Below, piece by piece: positions 18,324 through 26,056 of a stretch of DNA of 64,000 nucleotides. The first letter of the stretch is position 1. Every line of letters starts with the position of its first letter. The stretch is from contig DLMI01000018.1 in assembly GCA_002478145.1 (NCBI GenBank), positions 2,033-66,032 of the forward strand. The letters are read 5' to 3'. Source of the stretch: Acidobacteria bacterium UBA7540. GTDB lineage: Bacteria; Acidobacteriota; Terriglobia; UBA7540. Under the pieces are notes generated by a model. The model was not told the origin of the DNA. It saw only the letters and a program-made list of their open reading frames with translations, and made no database searches. Made by a program: the position numbers and the translations under genes.

Positions 18324-18608
18324 CTAGCCAAAGAGTTCGCGCTCGATGCAGTGCAGATCGCCGTCGTTGAAGTAGGCCACCGACCAGTTATCATCGGTGT
18401 AGAGGAACATGCCGGCCTGAACCGCTGCTTCGTGTTTCGATCTGGGCTGGTTTGAGACGAGCGGCTTTTTCTTTGTGGACGAGGACGCAGCGGGCTGTGC
18501 GGAAGCCGGAGCAGCCTGCTTTACGTCGGCGGGCTTCTTCGCTGCGGCGGCCTTCTGTGGGGTTGTGTGCTTCTTCATAGGCTCAACCTTTCTGACAGGG
18601 GTGGTCAT
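18324..18608 (-). CDS. Lysine/alanine-rich small protein
   Basis: 94 aa from ATG at 18608 (an ATG at 18635 is also possible; neither has a strong SD). The first 60 residues are a Lys/Ala/Pro/Ser-rich, histone-H1-like tail; the last 35 (AAVQAGMFLYTDDNWSVAYF, LHCIERELFG) form a compact hydrophobic end. It follows the phospholipase-D-like gene by about 80 bases on the same strand, and both share the same kind of basic tail. It may bind nucleic acid or the partner protein; function unknown. Confidence 0.5.
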   Translation of the reverse strand: MTTPVRKVEPMKKHTTPQKAAAAKKPADVKQAAPASAQPAASSSTKKKPLVSNQPRSKHEAAVQAGMFLYTDDNWSVAYFNDGDLHCIERELFG

Positions 18609-18688
18609 CGTCTTCGGAACTTTCTTGCCGCGCATTTGCTGTGAGCGGGCGCGACCGTCGCGGCTTGCGATGCGCACGCTTACGAAAC

Positions 18689-20524
18689 CTATTGGCGGGA
18701 CTTCTTTGCGGACTTTTTCTTTGTTTGTGCCTTTTTAGTCGGAGTCTTCTTGGGGGGAGCTTTTGCAGCGATCTTGACGGACGTCTTTTTTGCTGCGGTC
18801 TTCTTGCCAGGAGTTGTCTTGGCGGGTTTGGGTTTCTTCGGAGCAGCATAGCGGTCGAGGAAGGCGTAGTGATCGACCAACAGGAGCGCTTCGATCGCGA
18901 AGGCCGTAGCCACATCTGCATCGTGGATCTCGAGGAGATTGTCTCCGTTTGATTCTTCACCACCGGTAGCGAGGTTGGAGGAGCCGCAGTAAACAACCGG
19001 ATCCGCGCCGTTGAGACCGCAGACAACGAATTTGTCGTGGATTTCATGGCCAGCGATCGAGTGGACCTGATCAAACGGCGGCGGCAGGGTGACGCTGCCG
19101 GGCTTGCCCGTGACCAGCACACCCGTCTTCGTGCCGACCGTGTGGAGGTAGGTGCCCTCGGGGGCGTCGGAGATACCGTAGCTGAAGATGGATTGCGTGG
19201 CGTGGATTTTATTGAGCTCGTCGTAGACGGGGGTCTGGCTGTTGGTGAGCTGCATGACGGCAAACAGCACGCTGCCCCTCGGAGCGGAGGCCTCGGCATT
19301 GATCCGGGCCGAGATGTTGCTAAGAATGGTATTCGTGTCGCTTGCGCTGTGCGGTGAAAAGGTGATGCTCATCTTCGGGACGGTCGGCGACTGGTCCTTG
19401 AATGGCATAGTGGCCAGGGGTGTACTGGCGAATGCGGCTGCCGCCTGCCTGCTGGTCTTTGGAAACTGCGTCAGCACCTGCCAGCTCTGCTGAAATACTT
19501 TGGCGTACTGCTGGGCGACGGTCGCATCGTTAAAAACGAGCACATGATTGGCGTTGACGTACAGCCCCGTTACCGAAAAATTGGTCGAGCCGGTAAGCAC
19601 CTGCGTTGCCGAGCCGTTCTTGGAGACGATCAAAACCTTGTCATGGGAGTAACGTCCAAAGGAGCCGCGCAAGATGTCGCCCTTGTTCTTTCCCTGTTGT
19701 TGAAAAAGAGCGGTGAACTGGTCCTCGGGAGTCGGCTTGGCTTTATTTGTGTGCAGTGCAGCGTTGTCCAGGATGATGCGAACCCGACCGCCTTTTGCGA
19801 GCTGGAGAAGAATCTGGAGAATGTCGGGCTCGTTCAGATCATAGGCAAACATATCGAGGTGGAGTGTGGTGTCATTCAGCACCTCGTTGAGCAGCTTAAA
19901 CACCTGGACACGGGCCGTGGAGCCCATCCATAAGTACTCATCGGCGTAGGTAAAACTCTGGCCCTGGGCGTTGGTTCCAGCCTGCTGTGTGGTGTTGTAG
20001 AGAAGGACATGGCCCGTCGGCTGGAGCGACGCCTGGGGACCGAAGTGGTGTGCGAAGGCTTCGGACTGCATGTAACCGCGGGTGAATCCGAGAGCGAGCG
20101 AGCCCTTCTTGAACGGGCCGACCGGGACGGTGACCGGGACGGTCAGCGAGGGGTCGAGGGGCTGCATGGACTGGTTGGCATCGAAGTATCGGGGCGTGAC
20201 GCTGTAGATGTAGGCGCCGGTGACCGGCTGAAGGCCCTGGTGCGTCGAGCCCGGGACGTGCGTCCAGCGGTACTTCTGAATGGGCGCGTTAATGGTGGAG
20301 TTGGCTGGCGCAGTCGAGACCTGGGCGTGGTTGCTGGGTGTCTGGAACTGGAGATCGTTGAAGAGATAGTACGAGGGCTGGCCGGGCGGCTGGCAGGCGA
20401 TGGTAAAGCCGGCGAGATTTTTGGCGCTCGCCTGGCTCACGAAGTTAAAAGCAAGGAGAGTCTTGTTGTCCCCCACGTAAGCTTTAACCGTAAACGAGCC
20501 CTTGGTTGCGGTTACCACGGCCAT
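18689..20524 (-). CDS. Phospholipase D-like protein with histone-like basic tail
   Basis: 611 aa from ATG at 20524, preceded by GGAGG. No signal peptide. Two HKD motifs are present, SHDKVLIVSKNG (about residue 290) and HDKFVVCGLNG followed by YCGSSN (about 510), as expected for the two-lobed PLD superfamily, which includes phospholipases and nucleases acting through a phosphohistidine. Residues 1-170 are a beta-rich N-terminal domain not recognised. The last 50 residues are Lys/Ala/Pro repeats (KKTAAKKTSVK) like histone H1. A DNA-acting nuclease is possible but not shown. Small basic gene follows at 18324. Confidence 0.85.
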   Translation of the reverse strand: MAVVTATKGSFTVKAYVGDNKTLLAFNFVSQASAKNLAGFTIACQPPGQPSYYLFNDLQFQTPSNHAQVSTAPANSTINAPIQKYRWTHVPGSTHQGLQPVTGAYIYSVTPRYFDANQSMQPLDPSLTVPVTVPVGPFKKGSLALGFTRGYMQSEAFAHHFGPQASLQPTGHVLLYNTTQQAGTNAQGQSFTYADEYLWMGSTARVQVFKLLNEVLNDTTLHLDMFAYDLNEPDILQILLQLAKGGRVRIILDNAALHTNKAKPTPEDQFTALFQQQGKNKGDILRGSFGRYSHDKVLIVSKNGSATQVLTGSTNFSVTGLYVNANHVLVFNDATVAQQYAKVFQQSWQVLTQFPKTSRQAAAAFASTPLATMPFKDQSPTVPKMSITFSPHSASDTNTILSNISARINAEASAPRGSVLFAVMQLTNSQTPVYDELNKIHATQSIFSYGISDAPEGTYLHTVGTKTGVLVTGKPGSVTLPPPFDQVHSIAGHEIHDKFVVCGLNGADPVVYCGSSNLATGGEESNGDNLLEIHDADVATAFAIEALLLVDHYAFLDRYAAPKKPKPAKTTPGKKTAAKKTSVKIAAKAPPKKTPTKKAQTKKKSAKKSRQ

Positions 20525-21176
20525 TTGAACCTCCGGAATACTTGCTATTTCACGAATGGCGAAGTTTACCAGTTCTCCTCTGGGTAGCCAAATTAATTTT
20601 TCAGCGGTGGCGATACCTCCTCCGGGTTACTTTGGCCAGACAGTCACTCAGTAGGAGCGGGTCAGCATGCGCGCAACGTCGACTAAGACTTATGGTATCG
20701 AAGCCCACTTGTGGATAGCTTCCGTGTCGCCCGGCGCTTAGCGATGATTAGGTGCATCGGTTGCTCGACGCGCCCGGGGTAGATCCTTCTAGGGCAAGCG
20801 TGATCACGTTTGCGTTATCGGTCTTCGATTCACCGGCCTGTGTGACCGTGGACGCATTGCCCCACTTGCGTATGAGCCCCGAAGATCCGTATGACGTTTA
20901 CAGATCAGATCTATAGCCCACCGGGGTCATGGTAACGGGCTGACATTCCAGGCCAGAAGCCGGCTTCTGGGAGAAGTGTGCTGCTGAATACCGCTACCCC
21001 GATCTCCGAGAACCCCGTTTCGGGACCGGGAAGGTCATATCTCCGGTTAATTTCGGCTAACCGTCAAGTGAACTGTGATATGTAAATCCTATGCCCTCAG
21101 GAAGGACGTATTGCTGATTACTTGTGGAAAGGGCTGTTCTCAACAGGTATGGTATTCAACCCCGCATTGGAGTAAA
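20525..21176. other. Intergenic region, nothing firm
   Basis: Apart from a short dispersed repeat near 21010-21027 (see 17896-18323), no gene, RNA or strong palindrome was seen. The stretch close to 20525 should contain the promoter of the phospholipase-D-like gene and 21080-21170 that of the next gene. Confidence 0.4.
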
Positions 21177-21779
21177 GTGCTGGCAGTGAGACGCAAATTA
21201 ATTCTGCCCACCGCAATAGTCCTGACGGCTCTTGTTTCTGCCGCTTTACTTCCTCTTTCCGCGAAACAGGACTTGCCGGTGTACTTCGACCTCGGCCCTC
21301 AATTGGTTGAAGAATTTCACGGTACTTATGAGTTCAAGTACAAACGTGTGGAATTTGTTCGCGATGATGGTGCTGCGTATATCGTAAGGTCGTCCGGTAA
21401 CGAGTCGCCCACCAAAGACAGAATTGTCGTGAAGGACGGCTACGTTTACTGGGTTCTGGGCTGGTCTGGAGAGAAATGGATTGCGCTGAAAGTGACTTTG
21501 CGGACAGGAGACCAGTGGCAACACAGACTGCGCGGATCGAGCCAGCGATATCGAGTCGTCAACACCGACCTGACAGTTTCCGTACCAGCGGGAGATTTCC
21601 AACATTGCACGAAGGTCGAGGTTTCGTGGGTCGCTCACGAACATGATGACATCGGGCCTCAAAAGAATGTCATCTACCTTGCCCCTCACCTTGGCATCAT
21701 TAAGGAAGAGAAGTGGTCAAATGGCGAGAAGTGGCACGAGGAGGTTCTCACCAGCTACGGGAGAACCAACGCTCAATGA
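21177..21779 (+). CDS. Secreted protein of unknown function
   Basis: 200 aa using GTG at 21177, four bases after GGAG; an upstream ATG at 21075 or GTG at 21186 are alternatives. A signal peptide is clear (RRKLILPTAIVLTALVSAAL) with cleavage after PLSA. The mature part is beta-rich (YEFKYKRVEFVRDDGAAYIV, NTDLTVSVPAGDFQHCTKVE, VIYLAPHLGIIKEEK), the order seen in DUF3108-like periplasmic proteins in which a strand motif AG.F.C..V.. precedes an APHLGI-type end. No enzyme motif. Confidence 0.65.
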   Translation: MLAVRRKLILPTAIVLTALVSAALLPLSAKQDLPVYFDLGPQLVEEFHGTYEFKYKRVEFVRDDGAAYIVRSSGNESPTKDRIVVKDGYVYWVLGWSGEKWIALKVTLRTGDQWQHRLRGSSQRYRVVNTDLTVSVPAGDFQHCTKVEVSWVAHEHDDIGPQKNVIYLAPHLGIIKEEKWSNGEKWHEEVLTSYGRTNAQ

Positions 21780-22213
21780 AGCGAAGCCATGTGCGGTGTT
21801 AACGGAAAGCTGTTGGGAAATCCCCTTCTCACCACCAAACGCCCCGGAAGTCCCCTTGGAGGAAGTTTGTGCTGGCATAGCACTCGTTGGAATTGATCGC
21901 GAGTGGCGCCACAGCGTGTACAGACGGCATCCGCAGTGGATTCCTGGTGGCAAATCCCCGTGTGTTAAACGATAGGGACGAAACTCAGCGCGACTCGCGC
22001 AACGCACACGGTATTTGCCAAACCACCGTTTCTCCACTTGCTAAATCGACGTTTTGTGAGGCGAGCCTTCTTCGGCGACGTGTGGGCCAAACCGAGGCTC
22101 CCCCCACATCCTCACGCGGAGAAGGCTAGCCGATGAATCGCTCTACGCGCTAGGTCTGGCAAGTTTCCTTCCCCTGTCAATCCCACCAGCTCGAAGTATG
22201 CCGAAAGACTCCC
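21780..22213. other. Intergenic region, nothing firm
   Basis: No supported gene or RNA. Short open frames here have no start signals. Confidence 0.4.
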
Positions 22214-22315
22214 ATGGATTTCTTTATGAAGTGGCTTCAAGATCATCTTGGGTTGACCCGGCTCGTTGTTTTGCTGTTCGTCGGTCTCAACCTCTTTTCC
22301 GCCTTTTCTTTTTGA
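22214..22315 (+). CDS. 33-aa putative membrane peptide
   Basis: ATG at 22214 gives MDFFMKWLQDHLGLTRLVVL and then a hydrophobic segment to a stop at 22313-22315. The amphipathic N-terminus followed by one membrane helix is the layout of small toxic or regulatory membrane peptides, but the SD is weak (GAAAGA) and it may equally be a fragment of the decayed element. Confidence 0.3.
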   Translation: MDFFMKWLQDHLGLTRLVVLLFVGLNLFSAFSF

Positions 22316-22517
22316 TCGGACTTTCTCGTCGCCCTGCGCCTGCTCCGAGAGCCCTCCAACTCGGCGCGCGGCGCAGATCTCGATGCACTGGGGTCTGCGA
22401 ATGCTCGCAGGCCCACCACGGACTGCGCACGGATGCGCGGCAGCGATTGCGCTGATGGCTAAATCGCCGACGTGCCACAGGGCGTGATATCTGCGCCACC
22501 CGCCGGATAAAAGAGAG

Positions 22518-22646
22518 CGGTTCCCTCATGCATGGGCCAATTGGTGGAAGCTCGGCCAGACGATGTCGACAAAACTCAGCGCCTTTATCCGCGACATGCG
22601 GGCGCACGGGATTTCCGTTTATGGCTGTTTCAAGCTGAGCGAGTAG
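22518..22646 (+). pseudogene. Coding relic ending in FKLSE
   Basis: An in-frame run of about 40 codons (WANWWKLGQTMSTKLSAFIR then GISVYGCFKLSE) ends at TAG 22644-22646. The composition is strongly coding-like but no start is present. It lies just before the integrase relic; not recognised. Confidence 0.35.
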
Positions 22647-22647
22647 G

Positions 22648-22875
22648 ATGGGGCGGGCGACACGAATGGACCGGCTGGGGCACGTCAGTGACCGAGTAAA
22701 CCTCATCTACTCTCACTCTGAAGACCAGTCTCAGATGGCGGCATCGGAAGCTATCGAACGCAGGTTGGATGCTGCTCGCACGGGACTTCAAGAAAAGCGG
22801 AAAGCGGGGTCACAAGCCCCGCTTTCGCTCTTATCTGTGACGCTATCTGTGACGCCAATCAAGGGCTGCCGCTAA
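22648..22875 (+). pseudogene. C-terminal remnant of a tyrosine recombinase (integrase)
   Basis: The frame carries LGHVSDRVNLIYSHSEDQSQ followed by a helix with AIERRLDAA and a tail, the usual end of phage-type integrases in which LGH..s...T...Y.H contains the catalytic His and Tyr. The rest of the enzyme is missing. It ends 13 bases before the 3' end of tRNA-Arg, a favoured integration site, which supports the call. A GC-rich hairpin (AAAGCGGGG..CCCCGCTTT, 22800-22826) lies within its last codons. Confidence 0.55.
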
Positions 22876-22888
22876 GTCCCAGAAAAGA

Positions 22889-22965
22889 TGGCAGGCGTGG
22901 AGGGACTCGAACCCCCGACCCACGGATTAGAAATCCGTTGCTCTATCCACCTGAGCTACACGCCC
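22889..22965 (-). tRNA. tRNA-Arg (anticodon TCT)
   Basis: On the minus strand the acceptor GGGCGTG pairs with CACGCCT, the D-arm GCTC..GAGC, the anticodon arm ACGGA-TTTCTAA-TCCGT (anticodon TCT, reads AGA), the T-arm GGGGG-TTCGAGT-CCCTC, and CCA is encoded. A recombinase remnant abuts its 3' end, making it the probable attachment site of the island to the left. Confidence 0.97.
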
Positions 22966-23042
22966 CCAGCATCTTACAAATGAATAATATCGGCGGCTTC
23001 GGCCCAAGTCAAATAAATGGACCATCGGGTAGTGTCCTGATA

Positions 23043-23119
23043 TGGGGTGGGTGACGGGATTCGAACCCGCGACGTCCAGATCCACAGTCTGGCGCTCTAC
23101 CAACTGAGCTACACCCACC
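23043..23119 (-). tRNA. tRNA-His (anticodon GTG)
   Basis: Acceptor GTGGGTG/CACCCAC with the extra G at position -1 and discriminator C73, both hallmarks of tRNA-His; anticodon arm CCAGA-CTGTGGA-TCTGG (GTG); T-loop TTCGAAT; CCA is encoded. Lies 77 bases from tRNA-Arg on the same strand and may share its transcript. Confidence 0.97.
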
Positions 23120-23187
23120 ACAACTGCGGGGCTTGCTTGCAGGTTGCTCTCATACCTTTGTAACACCGGGGGTGAAGGGTGTCAACT

Positions 23188-23393
23188 AATCGGGCGGTCG
23201 GGTGAACAAAAAATCGCCCAGGTCGGCTCTCATGTCATTCCGAGCGTAGCGAGGAATCTCGCTCTGGGCTTGGGCGTATGTGGAGGCAACAATCAAAGCG
23301 AGATTCCTCGCTACGCTCGGAATGACACCTGGGGCATTCCACTTGGGGCATCACGCCATCTTTTTGTTCACCCGATCGTCAGATCACCCGATT
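23188..23393. mobile_element. MITE-like nested palindromic element
   Basis: Outer imperfect ends AATCGGG..GGGTGAACAAAAA (23188-23213) and TTTTTGTTCACCCGA..CCCGATT (23360-23393) enclose a perfect 30-bp inverted repeat, 23234-23263 and 23297-23326, built on GTCATTCCGAGCGTAGCGAG. The core belongs to the REP-like family also seen near 45748 and 52418. The right end of the element overlaps the stop codon of the next gene. Confidence 0.7.
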
Positions 23394-23868
23394 ACCGGGT
23401 TGAGTCGTCGGCAGGGATTTCTTGCAGCTCGGTAGGATGCTGGCAGCAGACGCAATCCCCGGGTTCAAGAGCCTCGATGTTACATACTTTGCAGAAATAA
23501 CGCACTCGGTAGAGTTTCCCATTCCTGACCGTGTAAAGCCGCTCGACCTCGAATGTTCCATCGGCTTTCATCGTTCCTTCGAGCCGGACCTCGCGGTTGG
23601 CCAAGCGTTTGTCCAGTAAGGTGTGGAACAGGTAAGTGGTGGTCGCGGAGAGGGGCTGATCCTTTTCATGTGTTCGTAAGACCGGCCCTTGCCCAGGGAT
23701 GGAGAGTAGCTTCCCTTCCAGGACTGCCAAATGAAGTGTTTCGCCTTGGGCCGCGTATAAAGGGGAAGCTGCCAGCGCAGCCGTCCACACAATCAGGCCA
23801 ATCGCCATCACTTGCATTGAGGCGCTCGAGCAGGTCTCGTGCTGTTGTTTTTCTGAGGAGTTCATCAA
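23392..23868 (-). CDS. Secreted cysteine-containing protein, unknown
   Basis: 158 aa. A hydrophobic export segment lies near residues 20-40 (VMAIGLIVWTAALAASPLYA). The mature part contains the strand-rich GETLHLAVLEGKLLSIPG and a C-terminal cysteine cluster, YFCKVCNIEALEPGDCVCC, spaced like a small zinc or metal site. The stop codon (23392-23394) is inside the end of the palindromic element, so the last residues (ADDSTR) may derive from it. Start uncertain: 23868 or the Met 17 codons on. Confidence 0.65.
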   Translation of the reverse strand: MMNSSEKQQHETCSSASMQVMAIGLIVWTAALAASPLYAAQGETLHLAVLEGKLLSIPGQGPVLRTHEKDQPLSATTTYLFHTLLDKRLANREVRLEGTMKADGTFEVERLYTVRNGKLYRVRYFCKVCNIEALEPGDCVCCQHPTELQEIPADDSTR

Positions 23869-23959
23869 GTCAATTTCACCCTTGCTTCAGTGAGTCATTG
23901 ATTCATTGACAAAAAAACTCGAACCGCTTTTCAATGACTCAATGACTCAATGCTCTTCG

Positions 23960-24625
23960 TTAGCCCTCCCACTTTCCGACCACCGTGAACGCTATCGGAA
24001 GATCGCCGCCTGACCCGTGAACCTTCACCTGGAGGTCCCAATGGCCCTGATCATCTTTGACGACAGCCGGGAAGCTATCTCCATTCACCTGCGCTCCCAC
24101 GAGGAAACCAGGGTGCGGCGTGCCCGACGATTGGCGGCCCAACTTTACGAGGTCATCAAATTTCAGGGCCGTGGCAAGATTGTTGTCCACAGCGACGGGG
24201 CAGAGGACCAATACGTCCCGGGTGGGATTCACCCCCATATGATTCCCGTCCTGAGGAATCAACCCGTAGCGCAAAGTATAAAACCCCGGCTTGATGGCTT
24301 GGCCGCGGAAATCAGCTCCCTGACTAGGGAAGTGCAGCACGCCAAGGAACACTCCTTCACTCAGAGAAGCATAGAGAAAGTCTGAAGAACCGCTGGCGCT
24401 GGAGCTGGTGGGCACGCCCTTGCGTAACCACACCTCCAGCAACGTGCCTCCCTGGTCGTTTACCACCCGCGTTCCCTGTGATTCCAATGCATCTTGCAAA
24501 GGTTTGGAAAGGTCTGCGACTGGCGGCGCTCCGGCGTTTTCCACTTTGTAGGTCTGTCCAAACGCCATACTTGCCAAGACAAGTTGCGAGGCGAGAATCA
24601 ACACCTGCGCGCGATGCAGTTTCAT
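23960..24625 (-). CDS. Secreted hypothetical protein
   Basis: 221 aa from ATG at 24625, following GAGG. Signal peptide MKLHRAQVLILASQLVLASM cleaved near AFGQ. The mature chain has strands such as LLEVWLRKGVPTS, PGFYTLRYGLIPQDGNHMGV and LPIAFTVVGKWEG; a similar arrangement is common in uncharacterised Acidobacteriota secreted proteins where PGFYTLRY precedes DGNHMGV. No catalytic motif was found. Its neighbours are unrelated secreted proteins. Confidence 0.72.
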   Translation of the reverse strand: MKLHRAQVLILASQLVLASMAFGQTYKVENAGAPPVADLSKPLQDALESQGTRVVNDQGGTLLEVWLRKGVPTSSSASGSSDFLYASLSEGVFLGVLHFPSQGADFRGQAIKPGFYTLRYGLIPQDGNHMGVNPTRDVLVLCPVAVDNNLATALKFDDLVKLGRQSSGTPHPGFLVGAQVNGDSFPAVVKDDQGHWDLQVKVHGSGGDLPIAFTVVGKWEG

Positions 24626-25019
24626 AAAATGGCCCTCATTTCTTAGATGCTCTGAACACAAAGCCGGGAACGCCGGAACAACCGGCTTCCCGTTTCTATT
24701 CTATTGTGCGGCACGCGACCGGGAAAAATCTATCAGGTTGCTGAAAAATGGTATTGGGGAGCAGGAGTCAGAAGTCAGGGCTCAGAAGTCAGGAGTCAGA
24801 AGAAGAAACCAAGTGCCAGCACCGATAGCGCAAGTCACGCCCTCTTGATCTGGGGATTGCCAGGCACAAAATGCAGTAACCATCGGGCAGCCGGCAATGA
24901 AGTCAGTGGGATGCGGGCTGGAAGCTTGCAGTTGACCGGTGACCACGGACCACTGACAACTGACCACTGACGAACCACTGACAACTGACCACTGACCACT
25001 GACCACTGACAACTAACTA
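24626..25019. repeat. Intergenic low-complexity repeats
   Basis: Contains short direct repeats of AGAAGTCAGGAGTC type (24771-24802) and CACTGACAACTGACCACTGAC (24950-25016). The same kinds of repeats occur at 42608-42790 and, in GGGGCTAGGGGCTGG form, at 47540-47730, so they are a genome-wide intergenic feature. No gene. Confidence 0.6.
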
Positions 25020-25697
25020 CTAGAGCGAGACCGAAAAGCTGCCCACAAAGGCGCTGCGTTTACCCATGTGGTTCCAAACCACGTTCAAACCCTTACCTTG
25101 GAAGGAGTCCTCAAGGGTGAACGCAGGCATGGCGTGAGCCAGGTGAACGAGCGGCGGATAGTATACGAACTCGTTCCCGCAGATGTCGTCGCCATGGCAC
25201 AAGCTGCGCGTTTCAATGCGCGCCAGGTTCCCGGCCACAAGGAGGGCAGTGCCGTGCTCTTCGCCCTGAGCGAAGGCCAAATGAATAGGGGCTGTTTCAA
25301 CGCGAACCACGTGGCTCAGGAGCTTCCCGGCCATGGCAGCAACAAAATCCTGTAGGGCCAAGCGTTGCCGGGGGGTGGCCCGTTGGTCGACAATCAGTAC
25401 GGACTCGGCTGGATAAGGACTATGGTAGGGATCACCTAATGTGGCATGGGCCTTCACGACCGCCACAACGCCCAGGCCGTTCAAATTGGTTCCCTTCCAG
25501 TCGCCTTCTTTGATTCTCCATGCCAGGATCGCCTCGTTTCCAACCAGGCCAACTTCGCCGTTGGCGAAGCACGGGCCGGTGTAAACGTCTGCGCTTCGAG
25601 CTTCGATATAGTCTCCCTTGATCGCTGCGCTGCCTGGGACAGCCAACAGCACCATCAGAGCTAACCCCACAACCGCGTGAAGACAAAGCTTCCTCAT
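25020..25697 (-). CDS. DUF1326 family protein
   Basis: 225 aa from ATG at 25697, with GAAGGAGGG upstream. It has a signal peptide (MRKLCLHAVVGLALMVLLAV). The mature part has the DUF1326 order: GDYIEARSADVYTGPCFANGE, a GVVAVVKAHATL..P..SVLIVDQRATPRQRLAL block and CHGDDICGNEFVYYPPLVH. Proteins of this family have unknown function, often near copper or heme transport genes; nothing of that kind is adjacent here. Confidence 0.85.
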   Translation of the reverse strand: MRKLCLHAVVGLALMVLLAVPGSAAIKGDYIEARSADVYTGPCFANGEVGLVGNEAILAWRIKEGDWKGTNLNGLGVVAVVKAHATLGDPYHSPYPAESVLIVDQRATPRQRLALQDFVAAMAGKLLSHVVRVETAPIHLAFAQGEEHGTALLVAGNLARIETRSLCHGDDICGNEFVYYPPLVHLAHAMPAFTLEDSFQGKGLNVVWNHMGKRSAFVGSFSVSL

Positions 25698-26056
25698 GAT
25701 GTACCCTCCTTCGAGCAAATTATCCAGATAGCTCCACTCAATTCGATGTACTAGGGAGCCGAAAGTTACTCCGTCGGCGCGTCGCGGCGAGTTCATCGCG
25801 CTGCTTGCGTCTGGTTCCGAAAGCTCGCTTGCCTACGGCTGAATCGGAAGGGCGGAGTTTTAACCTGAATGAAAGTTGGAGTGGGCTCTGTGCGCGTCTT
25901 GTAGGGGCACGGTCCCGCCCGGCGAGGCGGATGAGGGGCCTGAAACGGGAATAGGAGTTCCGTGACTGAGGTGCCAATCTTGCGGCTAACAGCGGGGTCG
26001 CATATTCCGCCCCGGGTTCCTTCAGGACGTGGATTCTCGGGTCGCGCTCAGGCAGA
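25698..26056. other. Intergenic region, nothing firm
   Basis: A short REP-like fragment (TGTAGGGGCACGGTCCCGCC near 25900) is the only recognisable item. The promoter of the DUF1326 gene must lie in the left part. Confidence 0.4.

Noticed and set aside
22889..22965. A second attachment site repeat of the tRNA-Arg 3' end within the window
   Set aside because: I scanned by eye for the 3' end sequence to the left and did not find a copy; the other end may lie outside the window, so no att site is annotated.
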